A stretch of 17,040 nucleotides of DNA. It comes from CAZPRQ01 sp964589415 (GTDB taxonomy: Bacteria; Patescibacteriota; Doudnabacteria; UBA920). Below, piece by piece: positions 1-5,559 of this stretch (its first letter is position 1; every line of letters begins with the position of its first letter). Location of the stretch: assembly GCA_964589415.1 (NCBI GenBank), contig CAZPRQ010000027.1, positions 1 through 17,040 of the forward strand, in the 5' to 3' direction. The translations under genes and the position numbers were made by a program. The notes under the pieces were generated by a model. The model saw nothing but the letters and a program-made list of their open reading frames with translations, did not search any database and had not been told where the DNA came from.

Positions 1-69
1 ACTAATTTTTAGCTTGTTGAGAATATCTTTGTTACTAAGGCTATTTTCAATAATTATCCCTTTATACAT
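1..69 (-). CDS. 5' part of a small unrecognised protein, running off the window
   Basis: An ATG at 67-69 opens a frame that stays open for 23 codons to the window edge. The protein begins MYKGIIIENSLSNKDIL, followed by a lysine-rich stretch, and reads like genuine coding sequence (hydrophobic strand, then a charged helix). No Shine-Dalgarno sequence is visible. I do not recognise a named family. It lies downstream of tRNA-Gln on the same strand. Only the N-terminus is present, so length and function cannot be judged. Confidence 0.55.
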   Translation of the reverse strand, partial: MYKGIIIENSLSNKDILNKLKIS

Positions 70-127
70 AATTAAATAGTGCTAGGGTTATTTGGCTGGC
101 ATACAGTAACAATAAATTTCATCTTAT

Positions 128-244
128 TAAATATTTTCTCCAGCCTTGGCTGGGGCGGTAGGGATCGAACCTACGAATGGAGGCTTCAAAGGCCCCTGCC
201 TTACCGCTTGGCTACGCCCCAATCAAGAAGGGAGAAAATATTTA
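128..244. repeat. perfect 14-bp inverted repeat flanking tRNA-Gln
   Basis: TAAATATTTTCTCC at 128-141 is the exact reverse complement of GGAGAAAATATTTA at 231-244. The arms lie 5 nt beyond the CCA end and 9 nt before the 5' end of the tRNA. In a precursor transcript they would form a leader-trailer helix holding the tRNA in its loop. They could equally be the ends of a small transposed unit; no target duplication is evident. Confidence 0.85.
147..221 (-). tRNA. tRNA-Gln (anticodon UUG), CCA encoded
   Basis: Read on the minus strand, the acceptor stem TGGGGCG (221-215) pairs with CGCCCCA (157-151). The D arm is GCC...GGC. The anticodon stem GGGGC/GCCTC encloses the loop CTTTGAA, giving anticodon TTG. 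The T arm is GTAGG-TTCGATC-CCTAC. The discriminator base G150 is followed by an encoded CCA (149-147). The U1-A72 pair is typical of bacterial glutamine tRNAs. A possible -10 (TATAAT) lies far upstream at 407-412 on the same strand, but no good -35 is visible. Confidence 0.96.
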
Positions 245-254
245 TTTTTTAACG

Positions 255-319
255 CGAGGCAGGCCTACGAAGTGAGATGCCTCTCCGGCCAGTCGCCGCC
301 CGTCTGCCGACGAGGCAGG
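255..319. repeat. GC-rich repeat with CGAGGCAGG at both ends
   Basis: This stretch is far richer in GC than its surroundings and is bounded by direct copies of CGAGGCAGG at 255-263 and 311-319. The second copy is also part of a hairpin (TCTGCC/GGCAGG type). It abuts a truncated tRNA-Gln copy, so it may be a small repeat inserted into that tRNA. The family is not identified. Confidence 0.45.
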
Positions 320-328
320 ATGAGGCGA

Positions 329-350
329 CTTACCACTTGGCTACACCCCA
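329..350 (-). pseudogene. 5' fragment of a second tRNA-Gln
   Basis: The 22 nt read from 350 down to 329 match the first 22 nt of the intact tRNA-Gln at 147-221 with two differences (both C to T). They cover the 5' acceptor strand and most of the D arm. After that the sequence diverges into the GC-rich repeat. No matching 3' acceptor strand (CACCCCA) or TTCGA T-loop exists between here and the intact tRNA, so this is a broken copy. Confidence 0.75.
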
Positions 351-532
351 ACAGTACTTACATTTGCGGCGACTTAGGTAGCAGAAATAACTTCCATAAC
401 TGATATATTATAAAATATATGGGGGAAAAAGAAAAGAGCAGCGAGAATGATAAAAATTTAATAATAGGTGGAGGCTAAAACTTGTTGTAAGGGATATATT
501 AAGCACTTTGGAAACGTAAAACCAATGAATAT

Positions 533-662
533 TGTCATCCCGGAAGACTGAGTGCATCCGAAGTCTATCCGGGATCCAGTCAGTGTCATATTTCTGGATC
601 CCGGCTCTCCCCCTTCGCTAAAGCTTCGAAGGACAGGTCGGATGCACTCGGCTGGGATGACA
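533..662. repeat. nested palindromic element with TGTCATCCC/GGGATGACA ends
   Basis: The ends TGTCATCCC (533-541) and GGGATGACA (654-662) are inverted. A 12-bp inner repeat pairs 550-561 with 638-649 (core AGTGCATCCG/CGGATGCACT). A third pairs CCGGGATCCAG (569-579) with CTGGATCCCGG (594-604), both perfect. A TTCGCTAAAGCTTCGAA-like segment lies at about 614-630. This is the architecture of a non-coding palindromic or MITE-like repeat. A shorter relative occurs at 3338-3382. The ORFs crossing it are artefacts. The rest of 351-532 holds nothing I can assign. Confidence 0.8.
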
Positions 663-705
663 CAGTCGAGATAAATACTGTTTATTAAAAAATAATCAAA
701 TAGAA

Positions 706-828
706 TCAATTGGCTTTTAAGTGTTCAATATGCTGCCTTACACTACGCGAAAATATTAGGGTATCCCGTTTTTTGCTATACTTAATTTGAGTTCCACAAA
801 TCATGCAATTACCCAACCTAAAAATCAA
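706..828 (-). CDS. 40-aa CxxC...HxxH small protein
   Basis: A TTG at 826-828, preceded by AGGGG at ribosome-binding distance, opens a 40-codon frame ending in TGA. An in-frame ATG (802-804) would give 32 residues. The peptide contains C8-M-I-C11-G and H33-I-E-H36, separated by a basic segment, the spacing of a small zinc-binding finger. Composition (many K/R, SVRQHIEHLK near the end) looks like real protein. It starts divergently, 22 bp from the NUDIX gene. No family recognised; it could be a remnant of a longer gene. Confidence 0.5.
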   Translation of the reverse strand: MIFRLGNCMICGTQIKYSKKRDTLIFSRSVRQHIEHLKAN

Positions 829-850
829 TTAATCCCCTAACCCCGCCCCC

Positions 851-1312
851 ATGCCCCATATACACGAAAAAATAGATTTTACGGTAGAAGTATTTATTGT
901 CCATAACGGCAAAGTCCTGCTTAGAAAGCACGACAAATACAAGCTATGGTTAGGCGTGGGCGGACACATAGAGCTCCATGAAGACCCAATACAGGCCGCC
1001 ATTCGGGAATGCAAAGAAGAGGTGGGGCTGAACATAAGCATTATCCCTAAACCTAACCAATATAAAAAAACACCGGACAAAGAACTTACCCCGCCGGCCT
1101 TTTTAAACCGCCATAACATAAATAAAACACATGAACATGTAAGTTTTGTCTACTTTGCCACCAGCAAAACAGACAAAGTTAGGGACATGGAAGGTTCTGA
1201 GAAAAGCTTGGGACTGAAATGGTTTACCAAACAAGAACTGGACCGGCCGGAATATGGAATTTATTCTAACGTAATTGCGTACGCGAAATCTGCTATTTCC
1301 GCGGCTAAATAG
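851..1312 (+). CDS. NUDIX hydrolase
   Basis: This 153-residue protein has an intact Nudix box: G38-x5-E44-x7-R52-E53-x2-E56-E57-x-G59-L60. The glutamates bind the Mg2+ that cleaves a nucleoside diphosphate linked to another moiety. The fold runs from a beta strand at 9-25 (VEVFIVHNGKVLLRKH) through the box to a C-terminal helix; the length is normal for a single-domain cytoplasmic Nudix enzyme. Substrate cannot be predicted. The ATG at 851 has no clear Shine-Dalgarno, but an extended -10 (TGC-TATACT, 774-782) about 70 bp upstream could serve it. The gene is convergent with the helicase and shares its terminator. Confidence 0.9.
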   Translation: MPHIHEKIDFTVEVFIVHNGKVLLRKHDKYKLWLGVGGHIELHEDPIQAAIRECKEEVGLNISIIPKPNQYKKTPDKELTPPAFLNRHNINKTHEHVSFVYFATSKTDKVRDMEGSEKSLGLKWFTKQELDRPEYGIYSNVIAYAKSAISAAK

Positions 1313-1328
1313 CATTTATATATTTTAC

Positions 1329-1362
1329 AAAAACCCCCTCAATATATTATGAAGGGGTTTTT
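1329..1362. terminator. bidirectional terminator between NUDIX and helicase genes
   Basis: AAAAACCCC (1329-1337) pairs with GGGGTTTTT (1354-1362), with an extra TC/GA pair around an internal mismatch and an AT-rich loop. A-tract and T-tract flanks make it work on both strands. It lies 17 bp after the NUDIX stop and 15 bp after the helicase stop. Confidence 0.85.
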
Positions 1363-1376
1363 AGGGTAAATTTATA

Positions 1377-2699
1377 CTACCTATGCCTATTTGGCCTTTG
1401 CACAAACATGTGCGAAGCGGTAAACGGCTGTCTGCGCTTGAAGGGCGCTTTGCCTCGAAACGGACGATTTTCAGGCTCAGAACTTTTTGGCCTGCTGGAC
1501 GCATACTTATCGCGCCTTGGCTGTCTGTAAAAAGATTGTCTATCGGGCTGGTTAATTACCTCGCCTGAAGCTTTTGGCAAAACAGGCAGCTTGGAAACAG
1601 GTAAAGGCTTTCGAATTAGTCGTTCAATATCCCTCACGTCGCGAGTTTGGTCAGGAGTAGCAAAGGAAATGGCATGGCCGGTGTGTCCCGCGCGGCCTGT
1701 TCGCCCTATGCGATGAACATAATCTTCGGCATTTTCCGGCAAGTCGTAGTTAACCACCACTTCTATGCCGGTTACATCTATACCGCGGGCAGCAATATCG
1801 GTTGCCACCAGCACACGGTACTTGCCAACTTTAAAACCCTCCAGGGCCTCTAGCCTCTGGTTCAATGAGCGGTTGGAGTGAATTTCCGCTGCGGAATGTC
1901 CCATGCGCCTTACCACAACGGCAATTTTTTTAGCGCCAAATTTGGTCCGGGAAAATACCAGAACGCTGCCGGAATAATCCTTCAAGATTTTTTCCAACAA
2001 CTGCAGCTTTTCGGTTCTGTTTACAAAAAATATTTCCTGTGTTACTTGCGAAGCGGCCGTACCTGCAGGCGCAACTTCTATGCGCAAAGGCATTTTTAAA
2101 TATTGTTTGGCAATTTCCACAATCTGAGCCGGCATGGTGGCGGAAAATAACATGGTTTGCCGGTTGGCAGGCACATATTTTAAAATCTGCTTCAGTTGCG
2201 GGGCAAAACCCATATCGAGCATCCTGTCCGCTTCATCCAAAACTAAAATTCCCATATTGTCCAAACGAATAGTTTTTTGCTCCAAATGGTCAATTAGCCT
2301 CCCGGGAGTAGCAATAATTACATGGGGCTGACGCCTGAGAGCCGAGAGCTGTTTATGCATAGACTCTCCGCCAATAAGCACGGCGGTTTTTAATCCCAAA
2401 GATTTTCCAATTTTTTGCAAAGAGTCGTTTACCTGGACAGCTAATTCACGCGTAGGTAAAAGCACCAGGCCTTTAGTTTTGGCGCTGGCCATAATTTGCA
2501 GCATGGGTATGCCAAAGGCCAATGTTTTACCTGTGCCTGTCTGGGCTATGCCCATAACATCTTTGCCGGAAATGGCAATGGGAATTGCTTGCTGCTGAAT
2601 GGGTGTTGGCTGTTTATAGCCATTTTTGTCCAGAATTTCCAAAAGCTTAGGGGCTATGCCCAAACCGTCAAAACTGGAATGATTGTTTACTGGTGTCAT
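1377..2699 (-). CDS. DEAD-box ATP-dependent RNA helicase (RhlE-like)
   Basis: From the ATG at 2697-2699 this is a 440-residue helicase. Visible motifs are the Q motif (FDGLGIAPKLL...PTPIQ, 10-35), Walker A AQTGTGKT (52-59), PTRELA (82-87), TPGR (131-134), DEAD (155-158), SAT (186-188), VATDIAARGID (298-308) and HRIGRTGRAG (329-338). A basic, low-complexity tail (about 388-440, many R, K, P) is typical of RhlE/CsdA-type tails that tether RNA. It unwinds short RNA duplexes, probably in rRNA maturation or mRNA decay. The frame also runs upstream to a TTG at 2753, but that would translate through a 12-bp hairpin and add 18 unconserved-looking residues, so I prefer the ATG. A consensus promoter lies at 2773-2801. 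Confidence 0.95.
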   Translation of the reverse strand: MTPVNNHSSFDGLGIAPKLLEILDKNGYKQPTPIQQQAIPIAISGKDVMGIAQTGTGKTLAFGIPMLQIMASAKTKGLVLLPTRELAVQVNDSLQKIGKSLGLKTAVLIGGESMHKQLSALRRQPHVIIATPGRLIDHLEQKTIRLDNMGILVLDEADRMLDMGFAPQLKQILKYVPANRQTMLFSATMPAQIVEIAKQYLKMPLRIEVAPAGTAASQVTQEIFFVNRTEKLQLLEKILKDYSGSVLVFSRTKFGAKKIAVVVRRMGHSAAEIHSNRSLNQRLEALEGFKVGKYRVLVATDIAARGIDVTGIEVVVNYDLPENAEDYVHRIGRTGRAGHTGHAISFATPDQTRDVRDIERLIRKPLPVSKLPVLPKASGEVINQPDRQSFYRQPRRDKYASSRPKSSEPENRPFRGKAPFKRRQPFTASHMFVQRPNRHR

Positions 2700-2705
2700 A
2701 CAAAT

Positions 2706-2737
2706 AGATTCTGACCCGAACTTTTGGGTCAGAATCT
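2706..2737 (-). promoter_or_regulatory. 12-bp perfect hairpin in the helicase leader
   Basis: AGATTCTGACCC (2706-2717) is the exact reverse complement of GGGTCAGAATCT (2726-2737) around an 8-nt loop. It lies entirely within the predicted 5' UTR and ends 6 nt before the helicase ATG, so in the mRNA it would cover the ribosome-binding region. No T-run follows, so it is not a terminator. It may be a translational switch unfolded by the helicase or by temperature, or an operator. Confidence 0.7.
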
Positions 2738-2772
2738 GTTCACAAAAGATCAAGTCTGTTATTTAGACCAAA

Positions 2773-2801
2773 ATTATATCACAATTTAAAATATTTGTCA
2801 A
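2773..2801 (-). promoter_or_regulatory. consensus sigma-70-type promoter for the helicase
   Basis: Read on the minus strand, TTGACA (2801-2796), a 17-nt spacer and TATAAT (2778-2773): a full match to consensus. Predicted start near 2766, giving a leader of about 66 nt that contains the hairpin at 2706-2737. Confidence 0.88.
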
Positions 2802-2846
2802 TTATAGTTTATTTCCTTTAATAAAGCGGGGTTTTGCTTAACCCTG

Positions 2847-2875
2847 TTTACAAAAAATACAAAATATTGTATTAT
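2847..2875 (+). promoter_or_regulatory. promoter of the plus-strand RNA unit
   Basis: TTTACA (2847-2852), a 17-nt spacer, TATTAT (2870-2875). It diverges from the helicase promoter and would start transcription near 2882. There is no long plus-strand ORF downstream, only foldable RNA and a terminator. Confidence 0.75.
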
Positions 2876-2881
2876 GGTGCT

Positions 2882-3155
2882 AACTAAATAGAAAGCATAA
2901 GAAATAAAAATAAGGCAGGAGGAATAATTCCCGGAATTTCGGCGTTCGGCGGCATGGAAGAAACAACGTGCAAGTATTTTTTCCCATTAATATTATGGAT
3001 GCTTGCATAGTGTTAAGAACTCTCCGATCTGACCTTCCACAGTCGACCCCGAAACAAGCCCACAGGGCATTGAACGGCGTGAAAAAAATCGCCACTGTTT
3101 TCCGGTTGAGCAGCCTCCTGCCTTTTTCGTTTCAAATACGAAAAAGGCTTTTTTT
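2882..3155 (+). ncRNA. candidate structured non-coding RNA, family unknown
   Basis: A complete transcription unit without a convincing gene: promoter at 2847-2875, terminator at 3120-3155. The core (2914-3122) is closed by a perfect 9-bp helix, GGCAGGAGG (2914-2922) with CCTCCTGCC (3114-3122). Nested inside are CCGGAA (2931-2936)/TTCCGG (3100-3105), TTTCGG (2937-2942)/CCGAAA (3049-3054), TGGAAG (2955-2960)/CTTCCA (3034-3039), and TGCAAG (2969-2974)/CTTGCA (3002-3007). Local hairpins are GCCC-ACA-GGGC (3058-3068) and GGCG/CGCC (3076-3093). CGTTC (2943-2947)/GAACG (3072-3076) would give a pseudoknot or alternative fold. The base composition is more GC-rich than adjacent spacers. It lacks tRNA-like ends (not tmRNA) and the RNase P and SRP signature loops. 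6S RNA cannot be excluded. Confidence 0.68.
3120..3155 (+). terminator. strong intrinsic terminator of the structured RNA
   Basis: An 11-bp perfect stem, GCCTTTTTCGT (3120-3130) with ACGAAAAAGGC (3138-3148), a 7-nt loop, then seven T (3149-3155). The first three stem bases also belong to the closing helix of the RNA core, so the two structures compete by three base pairs. Confidence 0.92.
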
Positions 3156-3167
3156 ATAACAACTTAT

Positions 3168-3209
3168 AAAAAACCCTCGGGACAGCATGGGCAATGCTAT
3201 CACCGAGGG
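3168..3209 (-). terminator. terminator at the end of the mra/ftsI operon
   Basis: CCCTCGG (3174-3180) pairs with CCGAGGG (3203-3209); an inner hairpin AGCAT/ATGCT (3184-3198) caps it. On the minus strand the stem is followed by six T (3173-3168). It faces the terminator of the plus-strand RNA unit, with 12 bp between them. Confidence 0.8.
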
Positions 3210-3216
3210 GTACTAA

Positions 3217-3330
3217 CTACTTAGCTTTTTGCATGGCATCCAAAATCTTGAAATGGATTTCACTCCGAATCCATTTAGAGCCTTGGTTGCCAATGCACTT
3301 TGGTGAGTCGCAGTGGAAAATGGTAGAGGG
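3217..3330 (-). pseudogene. truncated small ORF at the end of the ftsI operon
   Basis: An open frame of 37 codons ends in TAG at 3217-3219, just before the terminator. The translation (FHCDSPKCIGNQGSKWIRSE, then IHFKILDAMQKAK) looks like authentic protein with a C-x4-C pair. No ATG, GTG or TTG precedes this conserved-looking part: the frame is closed by TAG at 3331-3333, a few bases before the palindromic repeat at 3338-3382. The likely reading is a gene that lost its 5' end when the repeat arrived. A very small gene with an unusual start codon is the alternative. Confidence 0.4.
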
Positions 3331-3337
3331 CTAAATT

Positions 3338-3382
3338 CTGGATCCCGGATATTTTTACTGCCCTAAAAATTCTGGGATGACA
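3338..3382. repeat. short relative of the GGGATGACA palindromic repeat
   Basis: CTGGATCCCGG (3338-3348) and TGGGATGACA (3373-3382) match, in the same order, the right-hand parts of the element at 533-662 (594-604 and 653-662). The middle is shorter and different. It sits between ftsI and the truncated ORF. Confidence 0.7.
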
Positions 3383-3399
3383 GAGTTAAGTGAACCACG

Positions 3400-5133
3400 T
3401 TATTTTCTTGTAGGCGGAATGTTCATATAACTTAAGATAAACTCGGCAATTTTTCCAAAAGCCGGGGCTGCCGTGCTTTCCGCAAAACTAACAGTCCGCG
3501 GGTGGTTTATTCTCACCAGCATTAAAAATTTTGGGTCTTCCACCGGACCATAACCAATAAAAGAGCCAATGTTGTTATTTTCTTCATACCCTCGGCCATT
3601 TTTTTTGGGAACCTGGGCGGTTCCTGTCTTTCCGGCAATATAATACCCGGCAACGCCCGCGCGCTTGCCATGGCCTCGCTCTATAACATTGACCATCATG
3701 GCAGTTACCTGATTAGCTGTTTTAGCAGAAACTATATCCCCCACCTTTTTAGGTTCACTGGCCAATGTCCGGCCATCCGGATATAGTTTTGCCTGGACAA
3801 TGTAAGGTTGCATCATATGTCCATTGTTGGCAAGGGCGGTAAAGGCTTGAATTAGTTGAATAGGAGTAACGGAAATGCCTTGCCCAAAACTCGCGGTATG
3901 ATAATTTACCGCGATATTGGCTTTCAAATTATCTAGATTGCCTTTCATTTCAGGCAGCTCAATATTTGTAAGTTCCCCAAATCCAAATTTTTTTATATAT
4001 TCAAAAAATAACTTGTTGCCAATTTGGTCTTTGGCAAAAATTACTCCGGTATTTAAAGATTTTTCAAGCGCTTCAGTCATAGTCTGCATGCCATGCGCTT
4101 TATTGTCAGAATTTTTTATAGTATACCCGTCTATTTCCACACTGCCAGTATCGTTATACGACGTATTAGGTGTTATTTTACCCTCTTCAATGGCAGCTGC
4201 CATGGTTATGGGTTTAAAAACAGAACCCGGCTCATAATTGCCTAAAGTTGCTTCGTTTAAATAAACATTTGGGTCTTCCTCTTTGTTGTAAGCGTTGGGG
4301 TCAAAAGTGGGGTAAGTTGCCATAGCCAAAATAGCTCCGTTTTTTGGATCCACAACTATAACCGAACCGCTGTCGGCTTCGTTTGACTCCACTGCTTCCT
4401 TAAGCACGCTTTCGGCTTTAAACTGTATAGACTTATCTATAGTTAAAAGCAGGCTAACCCCATCTACCGCCGGTGTCATTTCTCGCCTGGCTCCAAATAT
4501 CCAAGCCCCACCGGCGTCCTTTTCCTGTTCCAAAAAACCCGCACTTCCTGCCAATTCTTTTTCAAAAGCTTTTTCCAATCCATACAACCCCTCCCTGGTG
4601 TCTTTTTTATACCCCACAAAACCAAGCACTTGGGCTAGCAAAGTATTTTCCGGGTACGCGCGGGTATCTTCGGAATCAAAATAAATTCCAAAGAATTTTC
4701 CTTCCCTTACCTTCCTCTCCTCATCCTCAGAAATAAGCTTTTTAATTGGTACATACTTTTTTTCCTTTCGGGTAATTTTATCCAATACATCCGCCTTCTC
4801 CATACCCAATATGTCCGAGAGCGCCTCAGCTGTAACATTGGGGTTTATTACCTCGCCCGGCACGGCATAAACCAAATATTTTTTAACTGTTGTCGCTACC
4901 GGATACCCCTGGTTAGATTCCCGCCCGGTAATAATTATTTCACCTCTGGAAGGCAAGAGCTTACGGTAAACGCTGTGCTGCTCTTGTGCCAATGTTTTAG
5001 CGCTAGCGCCATCCCAAACTTGCAAATACATGAGCCTAAACAATATTCCAAGCACGCATAATACCAAAAAACCCGCCAAAATACGGCTGCGAGTTTCAAA
5101 TATTTCCGTGGAAGTTTTTGAGCGCTTTACCAT
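3400..5133 (-). CDS. ftsI: peptidoglycan DD-transpeptidase FtsI (PBP2/PBP3 class B)
   Basis: A 577-residue class B penicillin-binding protein that cross-links septal peptidoglycan on the outer face of the membrane. There is a short basic N-terminus, one transmembrane anchor at about 18-37, and a dimerisation/pedestal domain (about 55-215, including YGLEKAFEKEL). The transpeptidase domain has the three active-site motifs S304-V-F-K307, S359-L-N361 and K502-T-G504. Length and order are normal for the family; no PASTA repeats follow. It starts 30 bp after ftsL and is the last intact gene of the operon led by mraZ. No murE, mraY or other mur genes follow, unlike classic dcw clusters. Confidence 0.96.
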   Translation of the reverse strand: MVKRSKTSTEIFETRSRILAGFLVLCVLGILFRLMYLQVWDGASAKTLAQEQHSVYRKLLPSRGEIIITGRESNQGYPVATTVKKYLVYAVPGEVINPNVTAEALSDILGMEKADVLDKITRKEKKYVPIKKLISEDEERKVREGKFFGIYFDSEDTRAYPENTLLAQVLGFVGYKKDTREGLYGLEKAFEKELAGSAGFLEQEKDAGGAWIFGARREMTPAVDGVSLLLTIDKSIQFKAESVLKEAVESNEADSGSVIVVDPKNGAILAMATYPTFDPNAYNKEEDPNVYLNEATLGNYEPGSVFKPITMAAAIEEGKITPNTSYNDTGSVEIDGYTIKNSDNKAHGMQTMTEALEKSLNTGVIFAKDQIGNKLFFEYIKKFGFGELTNIELPEMKGNLDNLKANIAVNYHTASFGQGISVTPIQLIQAFTALANNGHMMQPYIVQAKLYPDGRTLASEPKKVGDIVSAKTANQVTAMMVNVIERGHGKRAGVAGYYIAGKTGTAQVPKKNGRGYEENNNIGSFIGYGPVEDPKFLMLVRINHPRTVSFAESTAAPAFGKIAEFILSYMNIPPTRK

Positions 5134-5163
5134 TTCCGCATTGCACTAAAGGATATACCGCCT

Positions 5164-5523
5164 TTATCTCTGGGTAAAATATTGTTCCTGTACAAATTTC
5201 GTATGTCCAACCGGCACAAAGTCCGAACTTACAAGTTTTGCCTGAACCACTGCAATAGAAGACTGTTGCGACATTTTTAAGGAAAGTTTTTTATTTTCCT
5301 GGCTTAGTTCAGATATGGAATTTTGCAAATGCTTAATGGCATATCCTTCCGCAGAATAGCTATTTGCTCCAAATAAATATGAAATTGCTAACCCAAAAAC
5401 AGCCAAAGACAGGCAAATACCCAATGCTAACGCAACCGGCGAAAGCGGTTGAAAATTATACTTTTGCTGAAAACGTACGGGAGAAGAAGACGAACGGCCA
5501 AATAAAGCAAGGGCTTTTAACAT
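5164..5523 (-). CDS. ftsL: FtsL-like septum protein
   Basis: A 119-residue bitopic membrane protein: a cytoplasmic N-terminus of about 30 residues, one transmembrane segment at about 31-52 (SPVALALGICLSLAVFGLAI), then a heptad-like helix (about 62-90, AIKHLQNSISELSQENKKLS). This is the FtsL/FtsB/DivIC architecture, which joins the divisome and activates FtsI with FtsW. Sequence identity in this family is always low, so the call rests mainly on position between rsmH and ftsI and on topology. The C-terminal 30 residues are less helical. Confidence 0.82.
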   Translation of the reverse strand: MLKALALFGRSSSSPVRFQQKYNFQPLSPVALALGICLSLAVFGLAISYLFGANSYSAEGYAIKHLQNSISELSQENKKLSLKMSQQSSIAVVQAKLVSSDFVPVGHTKFVQEQYFTQR

Positions 5524-5559
5524 ATTTTATTTAAGATACTATTAATGTTTGTTTTTATT

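Noticed and set aside
146..403. 85-aa plus-strand ORF
   Set aside because: It reads antisense through tRNA-Gln, the GC-rich repeat and the tRNA fragment; the open frame is a by-product of GC-rich structural sequence.
458..709. 83-aa minus-strand ORF
   Set aside because: It spans the palindromic element at 533-662, and its translation reflects the repeat rather than a protein.
2700..2753. TTG start giving a 458-aa helicase
   Set aside because: It adds 18 residues unlike family N-termini and places a perfect 12-bp hairpin in coding sequence; the ATG at 2699 fits better.
2880..3095. 71-aa minus-strand ORF opposite the structured RNA
   Set aside because: No promoter or start signal on that strand; the plus-strand promoter, helices and terminator explain the region better.
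2882..3122. tmRNA, RNase P RNA or SRP RNA identity for the structured RNA
   Set aside because: No tRNA-like acceptor or TTCGA loop with CCA end, no RNase P core motifs, and no GGTCAGG...AGCAGCC paired loop in the right geometry; the AGCAGCC at 3110-3116 pairs in the closing helix instead.
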